Below are positions 8,156 through 16,439 of a DNA stretch of 38,390 nt, one piece after another. The DNA lies in contig JAURMR010000009.1 in NCBI GenBank assembly GCA_030830565.1, forward strand, positions 1-38,390. Reading direction: 5' to 3'. The notes below the pieces were generated by a model. The model searched no databases. It saw nothing but the letters and a program-made list of their open reading frames with translations, and was not told the DNA's origin. The DNA is from Acidimicrobiales bacterium. GTDB lineage: Bacteria > Actinomycetota > Acidimicrobiia > Acidimicrobiales > Acidimicrobilacustridaceae. The stretch's first letter is position 1; the number at the start of each line of letters is the position of its first letter. The position numbers were made by a program, and so were the translations under genes.

Positions 8156-9301
8156 TCATCCCAGCAACTTGAGACCAGCGTTATAGCGGCGAGTCGGGGC
8201 GAGTTCGAGGTCGATGACCTCAGCCAACGACCGGATCGCCACGGCCGCTTCGCTCTCGGGTTCAACGGCCACAACCGGGCGGCCATCGTCAGAACCTTCT
8301 CGGAGCGCCGGCACGAGGGGCACCTGTCCGACAAAGCGGACATTGAGGCGCTCGGCCAATTCAGCGCCACCACCGGCACCGAAGAGCTCGTAACGCTTGC
8401 CATCGTCGCCAGTGAACCATGACATGTTCTCGATGACACCCTTGACTTCGATGTTCACCTTCTCGGCCATAAACGCAGCGCGCTGGGCAACCTTCTGCGC
8501 GGCAGGCTGCGGCGTCGTGACGACATAGAGCTCGGCTCGTGGCAAGAACTGCGCGATCGACAGCGCGATGTCGCCCGTACCCGGAGGAAGGTCGACCAGC
8601 AGGAAATCGGGCGCGTCCCAGAACACGTCGGTAAGGAATTGTTCAAGTGCTTTATGAAGCATCGGTCCACGCCAAATGACGGGCTGATCTTCTTCGACAA
8701 AGAACCCCATAGAGATACAGCGAACTCCGTGCGCCTCGGGAGGAACGATCATTTCATCGATGATGGTTGGGTTCTGGTCCACGCCAAGCATGCGCGGAAT
8801 CGAGAAGCCCCAGACGTCAGCATCGACAACAGCCACCTTGTGACCACGTTGCGCGAGAGCAATCGAAAGGTTTGTCGTGATCGACGACTTACCAACGCCG
8901 CCCTTGCCGGAAGCAATGAGAAGCACTCGCGTTGTGCTTGACGCATCAGCGAAAGGAATGACACGGCCCTCGGCGTGTCCGTGGCCTTGGTGCGTTCCAG
9001 CAGTCGAGGCAGGATCACCGTGAAGGAGTTCGCGGATCGCGGCGCGTTCTTCGTCGGTCATAACGGTGAAGTCGAGATCCACACGATCGATCCCATCGAG
9101 CGCAACAATCGCGTTCGTCACTCGGTTCTGGATCTCGTTGCGCAAGGGACACCCGGCCACGGTCAGTGCGATCTGCACCGCCACAACTGGCCCGTCGATG
9201 GCAATGCCACGAACCATCCCGAGATCGACGATGCTCCGGTGGAGTTCGGGGTCTTCGACAGGTCGAAGGACCTCGATGACATCGGCATCGGTAATGGGCA
9301 T
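8156..9301 (-). CDS. Mrp/NBP35-family iron-sulfur carrier ATPase (ApbC-like)
   Basis: A 381-residue protein with an N-terminal MIP18/DUF59 domain (about residues 1-90, including the conserved TVAGCPLRNEI cysteine) fused to a P-loop ATPase domain. The deviant Walker A is SGKGGVGKSS (about 131-140), with VDADVWGFSIPRML and VDLPPGTGD following. The family inserts or carries [4Fe-4S] clusters. The CPxC motif that bridges the cluster in many Mrp proteins (ENMSxFxCPxC) is absent: the equivalent segment reads IENMSWFTGDDGKRYELFG. The gene diverges from the SufR-like regulator across 58 bp, so the two may share control. Confidence 0.92.
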   Translation of the reverse strand: MPITDADVIEVLRPVEDPELHRSIVDLGMVRGIAIDGPVVAVQIALTVAGCPLRNEIQNRVTNAIVALDGIDRVDLDFTVMTDEERAAIRELLHGDPASTAGTHQGHGHAEGRVIPFADASSTTRVLLIASGKGGVGKSSITTNLSIALAQRGHKVAVVDADVWGFSIPRMLGVDQNPTIIDEMIVPPEAHGVRCISMGFFVEEDQPVIWRGPMLHKALEQFLTDVFWDAPDFLLVDLPPGTGDIALSIAQFLPRAELYVVTTPQPAAQKVAQRAAFMAEKVNIEVKGVIENMSWFTGDDGKRYELFGAGGGAELAERLNVRFVGQVPLVPALREGSDDGRPVVAVEPESEAAVAIRSLAEVIDLELAPTRRYNAGLKLLG

Positions 9302-9333
9302 TGGGGGGTCTCGCTTCGGGTCGGGGAATTTCT

Positions 9334-9347
9334 CCTACGGCGCTAGG
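9334..9347. promoter_or_regulatory. Candidate operator (CCTA-N6-TAGG) between mrp and sufR-like genes
   Basis: A short inverted repeat, CCTA CGGCGC TAGG, abuts the -10 box TAGAAT of the SufR-like gene inside a 58-bp divergent promoter region. A repressor bound here would block the promoter. SufR proteins elsewhere bind inverted repeats in their own promoters, but this motif is inferred from one site only and the arms are just 4 bp. Confidence 0.35.
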
Positions 9348-9353
9348 TAGAAT
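9348..9353 (+). promoter_or_regulatory. -10 box (TAGAAT) of the sufR-like gene, leaderless spacing
   Basis: TAGAAT ends 6 nt before the GTG start at 9360, the distance expected when transcription begins at the first base of the start codon. There is no Shine-Dalgarno sequence between the box and the start. Confidence 0.6.
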
Positions 9354-9359
9354 ACCGAG

Positions 9360-10079
9360 GTGGAACAGGCGACCCTCAGTCCGACCGAGTTCAGCTCGGT
9401 GGTTACGGCCATCACCTCGGCCTTTGGCGACCCCACTCGCCGCGAGATCTACCTCTTCGCTCGGGCCGCCGATGCCGGAGTCACGGCCAGCGAGGTCGCC
9501 GGACAGTTCGATCTTCACGCCAATGTGGCCCGCCACCACCTCGACAAACTCACCGCGGGTGGGTACCTCGACGTTGCCGTGGCCCGAGGCGGCACGGGCG
9601 CCGGCCGACCCTCAAAGCGCTACACCGCGACCACCAAGGGCGATCATCTCGACCTCCCCGTCCGCCATGACGATGTTCTCCTCACATTGCTCGGCCGCGC
9701 ACTCGAAATGCTTCCGCGAGAGCAGGCCGAGGCCATGGCCGAAGAGGTCGGTATCGAATACGGGCGATTACTCGCACAACGCTTAGGCGAAGGTGTCGAC
9801 CACCAACGTTCGATTCAATCCATTCTCCAAACCGTCGCCGACGCCCTCACCTCTCAGGGCTTTGCCGCGCATGCGGAGCGACGCAACAACGAACTTCGCA
9901 TCGTGTCCGAACATTGCCCATTCGGAGATGCAGTGATGGCCAACCCTGTCATCTGCGCCGTCGACCGCGGGATGATGAAGGGCATGGTTGCCGAACTTCA
10001 CGGCGGCGATGCAACGATCGCACTCGAATCGTCGAAGCCCATGGGTGACGATGTGTGCGTCACCTCGCTCGAAGCCTGA
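9360..10079 (+). CDS. sufR: SufR-like Fe-S-sensing winged-helix regulator
   Basis: A 239-residue regulator with an N-terminal ArsR-like winged helix (about residues 18-95: GDPTRREIYLFA, EVAGQFDLHANVARHHLDKL, GRPSKRYTAT). Its C-terminal half carries cysteines placed as in SufR: Cys186 in EHCPFGD, Cys199 in NPVICAVDRGM and Cys233 near the end in DDVCVTSLEA. SufR proteins bind a [4Fe-4S] cluster through such cysteines and repress suf genes when clusters are plentiful. The gene starts at a probably leaderless GTG and is followed 5 nt later by a cysteine desulfurase, which supports a role in Fe-S homeostasis. The rest of the suf operon is not present in this window. Confidence 0.85.
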   Translation: MEQATLSPTEFSSVVTAITSAFGDPTRREIYLFARAADAGVTASEVAGQFDLHANVARHHLDKLTAGGYLDVAVARGGTGAGRPSKRYTATTKGDHLDLPVRHDDVLLTLLGRALEMLPREQAEAMAEEVGIEYGRLLAQRLGEGVDHQRSIQSILQTVADALTSQGFAAHAERRNNELRIVSEHCPFGDAVMANPVICAVDRGMMKGMVAELHGGDATIALESSKPMGDDVCVTSLEA

Positions 10080-10084
10080 CCACC

Positions 10085-11251
10085 GTGGCTCGCCATTACT
10101 TCGATCACGCATCCACATCACCGATGCGCACATCGGTCCGGCGCGCTCTTAATAACGCTCTGGACATGCAGTCGAACGAGTCGCTCGGCGATCCTGGCCG
10201 AATCCATCAAGAGGGGATGACCGCTCGAGCACTTCTTGAGAATGCACGGGCTCAGGTCGCTTCGTTTCTCAGCGCAAAGCAACGGGAAATTGTCTTCACG
10301 AGTGGCGCAACCGAATCAATCACCGCCGCCACGTGGGGCGCAGTTCGACGCAGCGTCGAAAACGGCTCGACGCCGCACATCGTTCTTTCCGCCGTTGAGC
10401 ATTCCGCGGTGCGCCGATCAAGCCAACTTTTCGCGACGGCATTCGAAGGTTCGGTTTCCATCATTGGTGTCGACGAAACTGGCCGTATCAACATCGACGA
10501 ATTCATCGAAGCACTCACACCGACGACGTCGATCGCGCATGTCCAGTGGGGAAATCACGAAGTCGGAACTCTGCAACCTGTCGCCGAACTCGCAGCCGCG
10601 TGCAATGAACGAGGCATCCTCATTCACGTCGACGCCTCTCAAGCTGTCGGCCATGTCAGCGTTCGGCCGAAAGAATTCGGCATCGACCTGCTGTCATTTA
10701 GTGGCCACAAGTTCGGCGGACCATCCGGCATCGGCGGGCTTTGGATTCGCCAAGGCCTGCGGATTGAGCCGCTCCTCACCGGAGGCGAACAGGAACGAGC
10801 CCGAAGAGCCGGGCTTGAAAATGTTCCTGCAGCAGTCGCATTGGGCACTCTCGTCGCTGACCTTGACGATGCAGCGCTGGCCGCAGAAACCAGCAGTGCA
10901 CGCAACCTTCTCGCAACTGCCCTTGAACGATTGACGACGACACCGGGAATTTCACTTCTCGGCCCCGTCGACGCCGATCAACGTCTCCCCCACCTGATGT
11001 GTCTTGCCGTTGAAGGCGTCGAGCCCCAAGGAGTGGTTCTCGGACTCGATCGACGTGGCATCGCCCTTCACTCTGGAAGTTCGTGTGCATCGGAAGGTCT
11101 CGAACCTTCACCAGTCCTTGAAGCAATGGGAGTCGATGCTCAGCGCTCACTTCGCGTTTCTGTTGGTCACGACACAACGATCGATGACATCAATGCATTA
11201 TGCAAAGAACTTCCGCTAGTTGTGGGTGAACTGCGTTCATTGAACGCGTGA
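10085..11251 (+). CDS. Cysteine desulfurase (NifS/IscS family)
   Basis: A 388-residue PLP enzyme that takes sulfur from cysteine for Fe-S cluster or thio-cofactor synthesis. Conserved residues are visible: YFDHASTSPMR at the N-terminus, His106 (VEHSAVR), Asp183 and Gln186 (HVDASQAVGH), the PLP lysine Lys209 (SFSGHKFGGPSGIG) and the catalytic Cys334 in HSGSSCASEG. The SSCA context and downstream length are IscS/NifS-like (group I). The GTG at 10085 gives the expected MARHYFDHAS start; an upstream ATG at 10055 lies inside the sufR-like gene. It is probably co-transcribed with the regulator. No IscU, SufU or scaffold gene follows, so its partner is elsewhere. Confidence 0.93.
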   Translation: MARHYFDHASTSPMRTSVRRALNNALDMQSNESLGDPGRIHQEGMTARALLENARAQVASFLSAKQREIVFTSGATESITAATWGAVRRSVENGSTPHIVLSAVEHSAVRRSSQLFATAFEGSVSIIGVDETGRINIDEFIEALTPTTSIAHVQWGNHEVGTLQPVAELAAACNERGILIHVDASQAVGHVSVRPKEFGIDLLSFSGHKFGGPSGIGGLWIRQGLRIEPLLTGGEQERARRAGLENVPAAVALGTLVADLDDAALAAETSSARNLLATALERLTTTPGISLLGPVDADQRLPHLMCLAVEGVEPQGVVLGLDRRGIALHSGSSCASEGLEPSPVLEAMGVDAQRSLRVSVGHDTTIDDINALCKELPLVVGELRSLNA

Positions 11252-11302
11252 CCGTTTCGTGAACTTTCCGCAACACGCGACAAACCGCTCGCATTCGTTG
11301 AC

Positions 11303-11308
11303 TACCTT
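11303..11308 (+). promoter_or_regulatory. -10 box (TACCTT) of the sixA-like gene, leaderless spacing
   Basis: TACCTT ends 6 nt before GTG 11315 in the 63-bp gap after the cysteine desulfurase. The spacing fits a leaderless transcript, so the phosphatase gene probably has its own promoter. Confidence 0.5.
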
Positions 11309-11314
11309 CTCCTC

Positions 11315-11776
11315 GTGACGATTTTTCTGACTCGCCATGCCCATGCCGGCAAACGATCCGAGTGGACAACCGACGATCGTCTTCGACCGCTTTCACAACG
11401 AGGTAAAAACCAAGCTGTGGGATTAACAAAAGTTGTGGGTGAACTCGTCGTTGGCCGAATCGTGTCGAGTCCCTATGTGCGATGCCTGCAAACGATGGAA
11501 CCGCTCGCAGAGAAGTTCAAGCTCGATGTTGCAGAGTCAGACGCGTTCGCAGAAGGTGCCGATGGCGCCGATGCCTACCAACTTCTTCTTGAACTCGACG
11601 AACACGACGGCGTTGCGTGCAGCCACGGCGATCTCATTCCCACCCTCCTTCGCCGACTTGTCGCCGACGGCATGGACACCGATGGTCCCCTCATTGATCA
11701 AAAGGGTTCAACCTGGATTATTGAGTTGCGTAACGGCCGACCATTCAATGGCCGATACGTTCCGCCATCTGCCTAG
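11315..11776 (+). CDS. SixA-like histidine phosphatase
   Basis: A compact 153-residue histidine phosphatase. The catalytic RHG motif is present as RHA in FLTRHAHAGKRSEW (His8), with an arginine in SSPYVRCLQTMEPLA and the second histidine in CSHGDLIPTLLRRL. The small size, with no cap domain, resembles SixA, a phosphohistidine phosphatase, but the substrate cannot be read from sequence. It starts at GTG 11315 and ends 6 nt before the convergent ccmI stop. It is a distant relative of the phosphatase at the left edge of the window but clearly not a duplicate. Confidence 0.82.
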   Translation: MTIFLTRHAHAGKRSEWTTDDRLRPLSQRGKNQAVGLTKVVGELVVGRIVSSPYVRCLQTMEPLAEKFKLDVAESDAFAEGADGADAYQLLLELDEHDGVACSHGDLIPTLLRRLVADGMDTDGPLIDQKGSTWIIELRNGRPFNGRYVPPSA

Positions 11777-11782
11777 TTTCGG

Positions 11783-12679
11783 TTAGTCCCGCCGACCGGC
11801 GGCAACGTCTTCCTTGACTGCGTTGACCATCTGGGTCATGTACACAGGTATGGCATTCATGTCGATCGCGTCGAGATCGGCCTGTGCCGCTGCGAACTCT
11901 CCGGCATTGCGTTCGAGAATTGCACGGAACACGCGGGCATCGGAAAAGGTTGGGTCAGTGGCAATCGCTTCGTCGAGATACTGGCGAGCCTGTGCATCGA
12001 GCTGAGCGGCGACTGATGCCTCGCTATTCAACGCAATCGTGTGCAACACCCATCCGCGATAGGTCATTGCCTGCACATTTTCCGGAGAGATTTCGAGAGC
12101 CTCGTCATAGGTCTGGACCGCTGACTCAAACTGCTTCAACGCCTTCGCTGAATCGCCAGCCTGCAATGACGCTTGCGCCTGCCCCGTCAGACCTTGCGCC
12201 TGAAGGATGAGGTTCGAGCTGTCCTGCCGGGCATCCCCGGTCAGGCCCTGACCTGGAGCACGCGTTCCCGCATTTCGAAACACAATCCAACCGGCACCCA
12301 CAGCTACGACACCGACCAGAACAAGGCCAAGCGCCGTTCGCTTCCAGTTTCGTTGGGGACGAAGCGATTTCACCGCAGCACTGCGATCATCGACAGCTCG
12401 GATCGCTGCCGCAGCTCGAGCGGTGTAGTCGTCCTTTAGTTCTTCGTAATCCGATTGATCGACATCGCCCGCGGCATATTCGCGTTCAAGATCCTGAAGG
12501 GAACGAAGTAGGAAGTCCCGCTCTTCCTCGAGTGCAGCCAGCGCGTCGGGATCAAGATCACGACGACCTCGTGAACTCGGGTTCGGTGTTGCTGCTGGCT
12601 TGCCTTTCGCCGACTTCGCCGTTGCCGCCTGACGAGCGGCGCGTCGCGCAGCGGTGCCTCCGCCTGTTGAAGCGGTCAC
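11783..12679 (-). CDS. ccmI: CcmI-like TPR protein of cytochrome c maturation
   Basis: A 298-residue membrane-anchored TPR protein, last gene of the ccm operon. The N-terminal cytoplasmic part has a coiled-coil CcmI/CycH-like segment (about residues 47-95: ALEEERDFLLRSLQDLEREY, DVDQSDYEELKDDY), then one membrane segment (about 113-134) and a C-terminal TPR region (about 150-290). CcmI chaperones apocytochrome c towards the CcmFH heme ligation complex. The first ATG overlaps the ccmH stop by 4 nt. Identification rests on architecture and position; sequence conservation in CcmI is low. Confidence 0.8.
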   Translation of the reverse strand: MTASTGGGTAARRAARQAATAKSAKGKPAATPNPSSRGRRDLDPDALAALEEERDFLLRSLQDLEREYAAGDVDQSDYEELKDDYTARAAAAIRAVDDRSAAVKSLRPQRNWKRTALGLVLVGVVAVGAGWIVFRNAGTRAPGQGLTGDARQDSSNLILQAQGLTGQAQASLQAGDSAKALKQFESAVQTYDEALEISPENVQAMTYRGWVLHTIALNSEASVAAQLDAQARQYLDEAIATDPTFSDARVFRAILERNAGEFAAAQADLDAIDMNAIPVYMTQMVNAVKEDVAAGRRD

Positions 12680-13209
12680 CGCGAGGCTCCCTCGCCATGC
12701 GGATCGGATTCATTCGCAGGTTCGTCGGAATGCAGCGCAGACTCAACAAGTTCACGATCTTCATCGCTGGCCCGCTCCTGGGGCATTGATGACCACCGAC
12801 GGAACACAATCACGAGAGCGGCGATTCCAAGTGCGAGCGCAACAATCGGAAGAATCCACACCAACACGTTCACACCCGAAGCAGAGGGTGTCAGCAGGAT
12901 CGCTTGTCCGTATTTCGCCGAATAGAACGAACGAATTTCCTCATCTGTCTGACCTTGCTGCACTTGTTCGGCGATCTGACGACGGATCTCCTGCGAAGCC
13001 GGGGCATTTGATTCAGCAACTGATTCACCGGAACACACCGGACACTTCACGGTGCGGGAAATGGAGCTCACGCGATCTTGCGCAGTGGGAGCTGATCGAG
13101 TTCCAAACGCTGCTACCGAAAGCGCCGCAACAGCGACAACCGCAACGGCAAGCCACGGACCCCAACGACGAATCGGTGAACCCTTTGCGAATGCTGAAGA
13201 GGAACTCAT
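12676..13209 (-). CDS. ccmH: Cytochrome c maturation thiol oxidoreductase CcmH
   Basis: A 177-residue CcmH/CycL family protein with an N-terminal membrane segment (about residues 17-36), an outward-facing domain with the redox pair Cys56/Cys59 in VKCPVCSGESVAES, and a second membrane segment (about 113-137). The canonical family motif is RCxxCxxxxxxxS; here it is KCPVCSGES. CcmH keeps apocytochrome CXXCH cysteines reduced before heme attachment and works with CcmG and CcmF. The ATG overlaps the ccmG stop by 4 nt. Confidence 0.92.
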   Translation of the reverse strand: MSSSSAFAKGSPIRRWGPWLAVAVVAVAALSVAAFGTRSAPTAQDRVSSISRTVKCPVCSGESVAESNAPASQEIRRQIAEQVQQGQTDEEIRSFYSAKYGQAILLTPSASGVNVLVWILPIVALALGIAALVIVFRRWSSMPQERASDEDRELVESALHSDEPANESDPHGEGASR

Positions 13210-13793
13210 TCGATTCCCACCCCAGCGACAGCCATGCCGCCATTGTCAGCAATCACTTTGTCGAGCCCAGCGGTAGTCACTCCACCGAAGAAGCCGGCAA
13301 CAACAAGGCCGCTCGGCGCAACCATGTAGGACTCAGGAACTTTGGTTACGCCGTAATCAAGAGCGATCAATCCTGTATCGCTTGAAATCACTGGCCAGGT
13401 ATTGCGTTCCTTTACCCAGTAGTCACGAATCGAATCGGCATCATCGGAAAACGCAACGCTGATCACCTGCACTGGATCGCCCTTATGAGACTCCACGAAC
13501 TGTTGAATCTGCGGATCTTCGAGCCGGCACGGTGTGCACCAAGTTGCGAAGAAGTTCACGAGCACCCATTCGCCTCGATGATTCGCCATCCGAAACGTGG
13601 AGCCATCAAGCGTTTGGCCAGAGAAGTCGGGTGCTGCTTGGCCGACAATCTGACTAGAAATCGGCTTGCTTGTGCCGCGGGTTGCAAGGAGCGCGATGAG
13701 TGCGATGAGCACAAGCCCCACGACGATGGCTGCGTTTCTCGCCAGTTTGCTACCACCACGTGGAGCGACGGATTCGCTCGATGCGTCCGTCAT
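13206..13793 (-). CDS. ccmG: Thiol:disulfide interchange protein CcmG (DsbE/TlpA-like)
   Basis: A 195-residue membrane-anchored thioredoxin-fold protein. An N-terminal anchor (about residues 20-38) is followed by the TlpA/DsbE domain with APDFSGQTLDG, VLVNFFATWCTPCRLEDP (active-site Cys86 and Cys89) and the cis-proline region VTKVPESYMV. CcmG supplies electrons to CcmH or to apocytochrome c. It is flanked by 4-nt overlaps with ccmF upstream and ccmH downstream, which fixes its role in this operon. Confidence 0.93.
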   Translation of the reverse strand: MTDASSESVAPRGGSKLARNAAIVVGLVLIALIALLATRGTSKPISSQIVGQAAPDFSGQTLDGSTFRMANHRGEWVLVNFFATWCTPCRLEDPQIQQFVESHKGDPVQVISVAFSDDADSIRDYWVKERNTWPVISSDTGLIALDYGVTKVPESYMVAPSGLVVAGFFGGVTTAGLDKVIADNGGMAVAGVGIE

Positions 13794-15763
13794 GCGGTTG
13801 CTCCGGTCGGTTCCTTTGGAGGTTCAACAGAAAGCGGAGCCGATACTGCATCGATCGGATTTCGACGACGCCCCGGGAACACTGCAAGCAATGTACCGAG
13901 CGCCATGACTCCACCGCCGATCCACAACCAAATGATGAGGGGCTGAACCGTGACTCGGACTGTCACCGAACCGTTTTCGCCATCTTTGATCGCGATCACC
14001 GACAATGCGACGTCATCAGTAACGGTTGAACGCACCGATGGTGTGCCAATGGTTTGATTGCCATTGGCGAACTTATTGAGTGACGGAGCCCATGGACCGG
14101 TGCCATCGATTCGAATCAGCACCTGATTGACGATCTTGGCTTCTTCTATCTTCACGTTCTGGCCTTCGTAGACCAACGTGTGACCAGCAAACTCCGCTGA
14201 CTGTCCCTGCGTAAGCGTGAATTCCGCTTGGCGCACATAACTGCTGCTTGCGGCGAATGCGACAGCGATGATCACGACACCGAGATGAACGATCATTCCG
14301 CCGTTGGCGCGTCCGACAAGGCCACGCCAACCCTGGCGGCGGGTGGCAAGAACGAGTTGGCGTCCAGCCGAACCCGCAGCGAAACCGCCAAGTCCGAACG
14401 CCACGACCGGCGCGAATCCGCGAGCGCCGACTACGACAGCGAACACCATTGACGCGACACCAATCCATGCTGGCCATAGAAGCCGATGCCGCAAGAGCTC
14501 TCCGCTTGCCTTTCGCCAAGGCAAGACCGGTGCGATGGCCATGAGGAAGAGCAACGTCAGTCCAATCGGCATCGTCATCCGATTGAAGTACGGCACACCA
14601 ACCGAAACTCGATCGTCGTTAATTGCTTCAACAATCAACGGGAAGATCGTGCCCAGAAGAATCACGAACGCAAATGCTGCAAAGAGAACGTTGTTGGCCA
14701 GGAACGCACCCTCGCGCGACAACGGAGAATCGATCCGCCCCGGAGACCGCAACCGATCGCCGCGCAAACCGATGAGCACGACCGTGGTCAGAACGATGAG
14801 GGCAAAGAAAATGATCAGCGAAACGCCAATACCGGAAGTTGTAAATGCGTGCACGGACTCGAGTACGCCCGATCGGGTAATGAACGTTCCAAGAATGGTG
14901 AGCGCAAACGTTGCGCAGAGCAACGAGATGTTCCAGACCCGCAACATTCCGCGACGTTCTTGAACGAGAACGGAATGCAAATACGCAGTGCCGGTAAGCC
15001 ACGGCATCAATGAAGCGTTTTCCACTGGGTCCCACGCCCAGTAACCGCCCCAACCGAGCACTTCATACGACCACCATGAGCCAAGAATGATTCCAGCGGT
15101 AAGGAAACCCCATGCAATAAGTGTCCAGCGTCGCGTAGCGAGCAACCAGCCTTCGCCGACACGGCCCGTGACAAGCGCAGCAATCGCAAAGGCAAACGGG
15201 ACAGTGAATCCGACGTAACCCAAATACAGCATCGGAGGATGGAAGGCCATCAGTGGATGGTTCTGAAGCAACGGGTTTGGTCCCGGTCCATCGAACCCAA
15301 CTGGCGGCGAGAAACTCTTGAATGGATTCGCGGGACCAACCAGCAACCAGAAGAAGAAGATGCAAACAACAAGCATGGTGAAAAGTGCCCAACCAACGAG
15401 TGGGTCGGCAAGTCGCTTGCGGAACTTCAACACCACTGCAACGAGATAGCCGCCAAGGATGAGCGCCCACAGGATGATTGATCCTTCGAGGGCTCCCCAC
15501 AACGTTGCGAAGTTGTAGAGGGCAGGAGTTTTCGTTGAACCGTTATCGGCGACGTACTGCAGGGTGAAGTCGCGGGTGATGAGTGCTCGCTCCATCGCGA
15601 AAGCAGCGAGGAGACCGCCGAAAAAGACGAGCGCTGCATACCAACGCGACAGTCGGACGAGTTCAGGGCGATGGCGAATCAGGCCATACCCAACAGTGAC
15701 GGCTCCGAGAATTGCTGCAGCAAGACCAAGTGTGACTCCGGCACGTCCCAGCGCGAGATTCAC
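13790..15763 (-). CDS. ccmF: Heme lyase CcmF
   Basis: A 657-residue polytopic membrane protein that attaches heme from holo-CcmE to apocytochrome c. The tryptophan-rich WWD domain is at about residues 229-256 (WWSYEVLGWGGYWAWDPVEN). Conserved histidine-bearing segments include QNHPLMAFHPPMLYLGYVG (about 168-186) and TGTAYLHSVLVQERRG. More than a dozen hydrophobic segments are present, and the length matches the family. The start overlaps the ccmE stop by 4 nt. The assignment is firm: CcmF is the hallmark of System I. Confidence 0.97.
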   Translation of the reverse strand: MNLALGRAGVTLGLAAAILGAVTVGYGLIRHRPELVRLSRWYAALVFFGGLLAAFAMERALITRDFTLQYVADNGSTKTPALYNFATLWGALEGSIILWALILGGYLVAVVLKFRKRLADPLVGWALFTMLVVCIFFFWLLVGPANPFKSFSPPVGFDGPGPNPLLQNHPLMAFHPPMLYLGYVGFTVPFAFAIAALVTGRVGEGWLLATRRWTLIAWGFLTAGIILGSWWSYEVLGWGGYWAWDPVENASLMPWLTGTAYLHSVLVQERRGMLRVWNISLLCATFALTILGTFITRSGVLESVHAFTTSGIGVSLIIFFALIVLTTVVLIGLRGDRLRSPGRIDSPLSREGAFLANNVLFAAFAFVILLGTIFPLIVEAINDDRVSVGVPYFNRMTMPIGLTLLFLMAIAPVLPWRKASGELLRHRLLWPAWIGVASMVFAVVVGARGFAPVVAFGLGGFAAGSAGRQLVLATRRQGWRGLVGRANGGMIVHLGVVIIAVAFAASSSYVRQAEFTLTQGQSAEFAGHTLVYEGQNVKIEEAKIVNQVLIRIDGTGPWAPSLNKFANGNQTIGTPSVRSTVTDDVALSVIAIKDGENGSVTVRVTVQPLIIWLWIGGGVMALGTLLAVFPGRRRNPIDAVSAPLSVEPPKEPTGATA

Positions 15764-16287
15764 GAGCCGCTCCGCATCGTGGTGACGGGCACCTGCCCAT
15801 TCACCTCTGCCTGCTTGATGCGCTCAGATTCTTTCTCTTTATAGACCTCGCTGTGCTTCACGATCATGAGGTCAGAGTTATACGTGTTCGTTCCGTCAGC
15901 ATCGAAATGGCCTTCTAGAAGAACTGCTTCGCTTTCCTTGAACATCTCGGGGGGATCGCCGACGTGATGAATCGTGATCGGTACTCCGTTATAGGAAATC
16001 TCGAACGTCACGCCATCGCCGGTTTGCTCGACGGTTCCAGGAACGACGGTTCCTTGCAAACGAAAGCGCTTCACCCCGAGCTCATTGCGCTCAGCAACTG
16101 CTTCGTCAGCGTTGCGGTAAAAGGTGGTTGCGCTTCCTAGGGCTTTCACCATGACAAAACCGCCGATGGCGATGACCGCCACGAGCAATGCGAGCGCAGG
16201 AAAACTCACGCGGCGTTTCTTGCGCGGCGCGGCACTTGAAGCTTCGCCGCCCTCAGAATCGGGACCAGTTCGTGGGGTCAGCTCCAT
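15760..16287 (-). CDS. ccmE: Heme chaperone CcmE
   Basis: A 175-residue membrane-anchored OB-fold protein that covalently binds heme outside the cytoplasm and delivers it to CcmF. A basic cytoplasmic N-terminus (PRKKRR) precedes one membrane segment (about residues 30-48). The heme-binding His145 lies in VKHSEVYK, with Tyr149 four residues on, the classical HxxxY arrangement rather than the CxxxY variant of some lineages. Other OB-fold landmarks are RFRLQGTVVPG and VLLEGHFDADG. Its ATG overlaps the end of ccmD by 10 nt. Confidence 0.94.
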   Translation of the reverse strand: MELTPRTGPDSEGGEASSAAPRKKRRVSFPALALLVAVIAIGGFVMVKALGSATTFYRNADEAVAERNELGVKRFRLQGTVVPGTVEQTGDGVTFEISYNGVPITIHHVGDPPEMFKESEAVLLEGHFDADGTNTYNSDLMIVKHSEVYKEKESERIKQAEVNGQVPVTTMRSGS

Positions 16288-16439
16288 CGACGCTTCTCCG
16301 GTGGGACTTTCTTACTGAGTCGGCGGCCGCGCACGACAGTGACGAGCGCGTAGGCACCCATACTGCCGAACACAACGACCCATGCAGCAGCGACGTACGG
16401 CCAGGTTCCTGTGGCCTCGGCAAAAAGAACTCCCGACAT
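16278..16439 (-). CDS. ccmD: Small heme exporter subunit CcmD
   Basis: A 53-residue protein beginning MSGVLFAEATGTWPYVAAAW. It has one membrane segment (about residues 14-37) followed by a basic cytoplasmic tail with RGRRLSKK and ending RRWS. This is the size and topology of CcmD, which helps release holo-CcmE from the CcmABC complex. The start codon shares one base with the ccmC stop (TGATG) and the 3' end overlaps ccmE by 10 nt, exactly the position expected for ccmD. Sequence conservation in CcmD is poor, so size, topology and context carry the call. Confidence 0.85.
   Translation of the reverse strand: MSGVLFAEATGTWPYVAAAWVVVFGSMGAYALVTVVRGRRLSKKVPPEKRRWS

Noticed and set aside
12654-13385. 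243-codon open frame on the plus strand
   Set aside because: It lies opposite ccmH, ccmG and ccmI, whose motifs and overlaps are clear, and its translation shows low-complexity Arg/Ser/His composition with no family pattern.
14304-15013. Long plus-strand open frames inside ccmF
   Set aside because: They are antisense to the highly conserved WWD-domain gene and rich in Arg, Thr and Asn, as expected for shadow frames in GC-rich DNA.
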